A DNA stretch of 64,000 bases from Saprospiraceae bacterium. Its GTDB lineage: Bacteria; Bacteroidota; Bacteroidia; Chitinophagales; Saprospiraceae. The DNA is taken from NCBI GenBank assembly GCA_958295895.1, contig CATQHI010000011.1:62001-126000 (forward strand), given 5' to 3'. A model generated the notes under the pieces. The model did no database searches. It saw only the letters and a list, made by a program, of their open reading frames with translations, and was not told the origin of the DNA. A program made the translations under genes and the position numbers. Every line of letters begins with the position of its first letter. The stretch's first letter is position 1. Positions 63,772 to 64,000 of this stretch are shown here, piece after piece.

Positions 63772-64000
63772 ATGCGCCTTCCGCTCCTCCTCTTTTTCCT
63801 CCTCTCGGTTGTTTGCTCGGCATCGGCCCAGTCGGATACCACTTATCTCAAGTGGTATGATTCCTTTCGCTCGTCCCAGCGCTACGCGGTAAATCCGTGG
63901 GTCAGCGTGCCCCTCATTGCGGGTGCTGCGCATCTGGGCCAGGTACGGCTGCTCAGTCTGCAGGATAAGCCTCCGCTTGACGTCGCCTTCATCGAGTCGC
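63772..64000 (+). CDS. putative PAP2-family phosphatase, partial (N-terminus only)
   Basis: 76 residues in the window, running off the right edge. Signal peptide (LLLFFLLSVVCSASAQ), then YLKWYDSFRSSQRYAVNPWVSVPLIAGAAHLGQ, a pattern seen before the membrane core of Bacteroidota PAP2-type phosphatases. The catalytic motifs would lie beyond the window, so this is a weak call. Confidence 0.45.
   Translation, partial: MRLPLLLFFLLSVVCSASAQSDTTYLKWYDSFRSSQRYAVNPWVSVPLIAGAAHLGQVRLLSLQDKPPLDVAFIES

Overview
The window is about 60% GC chromosomal DNA from a Bacteroidota, most likely a marine member of the Saprospiria (Lewinella/Neolewinella type). The evidence is the gene content: Por-secretion (type IX) C-terminal tails, DUF1501/DUF1553 pairs, DUF4136, DUF1684, DUF6438 and DUF3293 proteins, many lipoproteins, a two-component propeller histidine kinase, a Bacteroidota-type YidC, and promoter-like TAnnTTTG boxes instead of strong Shine-Dalgarno sites. 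The species assignment is inference. I see no rRNA, tRNA, CRISPR array, insertion sequence or prophage.

Layout. 1-1.7 kb: end of a DUF1553 protein plus its DUF1501 partner. 1.7-12.4 kb: small metabolic and envelope genes (phosphotransferase, DUF1684, dienelactone hydrolase, CIA30, CPA2 antiporter with a stress-like tail, an exported acetolactate-decarboxylase-like lipoprotein, a TIM-barrel isomerase, DUF4136, thioesterase). 12.5-15.7 kb: tyrosine/homogentisate degradation operon (hmgA, fahA, flavin reductase). 15.7-16.3 kb: MazF/PemK-type toxin with its antitoxin. 16.4-27.6 kb: enoyl-CoA hydratase, DoxX, two lipoprotein sulfatases, a secreted beta-helix protein, TraB/GumN, argB, rfbD, lpxD, pduO. 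27.6-28.6 kb: gene-poor relic with one tiny membrane protein. 28.6-36.9 kb: LamG/T9SS protein, MoxR/magnesium-chelatase-like ATPase, lactonase, large sensor kinase. 37-45.7 kb: YheT hydrolase (frameshifted), then a reverse-strand run of pullulanase, hydrolase, small membrane protein, and a second DUF1501/DUF1553 pair, the latter with a LamG insert. 45.9-47.5 kb: sulfite oxidase and cytochrome c. 47.5-53.6 kb: reverse-strand run with DUF5655, ATP-grasp ligase, DUF1704 metallopeptidase, N-formylglutamate amidohydrolase, ettA and DUF6438. 53.7-60.6 kb: quinone/NADPH oxidoreductase, yidC, DUF3293, Gfo/Idh/MocA oxidoreductase, WbpD-like acetyltransferase, UbiA prenyltransferase, acyl-CoA dehydrogenase. 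60.9-64 kb: CotH-like protein, a DUF6909/nucleoside-phosphorylase-like gene, and the start of a probable PAP2 protein.

Themes. Sulfatases, pullulanase, the beta-helix protein and LamG proteins fit polysaccharide use, and sulfite oxidase plus cytochrome c would handle oxidised sulfur. Three signals sit above the genes: (i) a dispersed ~20-bp motif with core CGCAGGTGC, at least eleven exact cores in both strands and different reading frames; (ii) a two-hairpin intergenic repeat ending in ATT(G/T)TACT at three loci; (iii) five +1 shifts at G/C homopolymers that break four otherwise intact genes, which looks more like sequencing error than decay. Four genes carry TACCTT-type boxes exactly five bases before ATG, which suggests leaderless transcripts.
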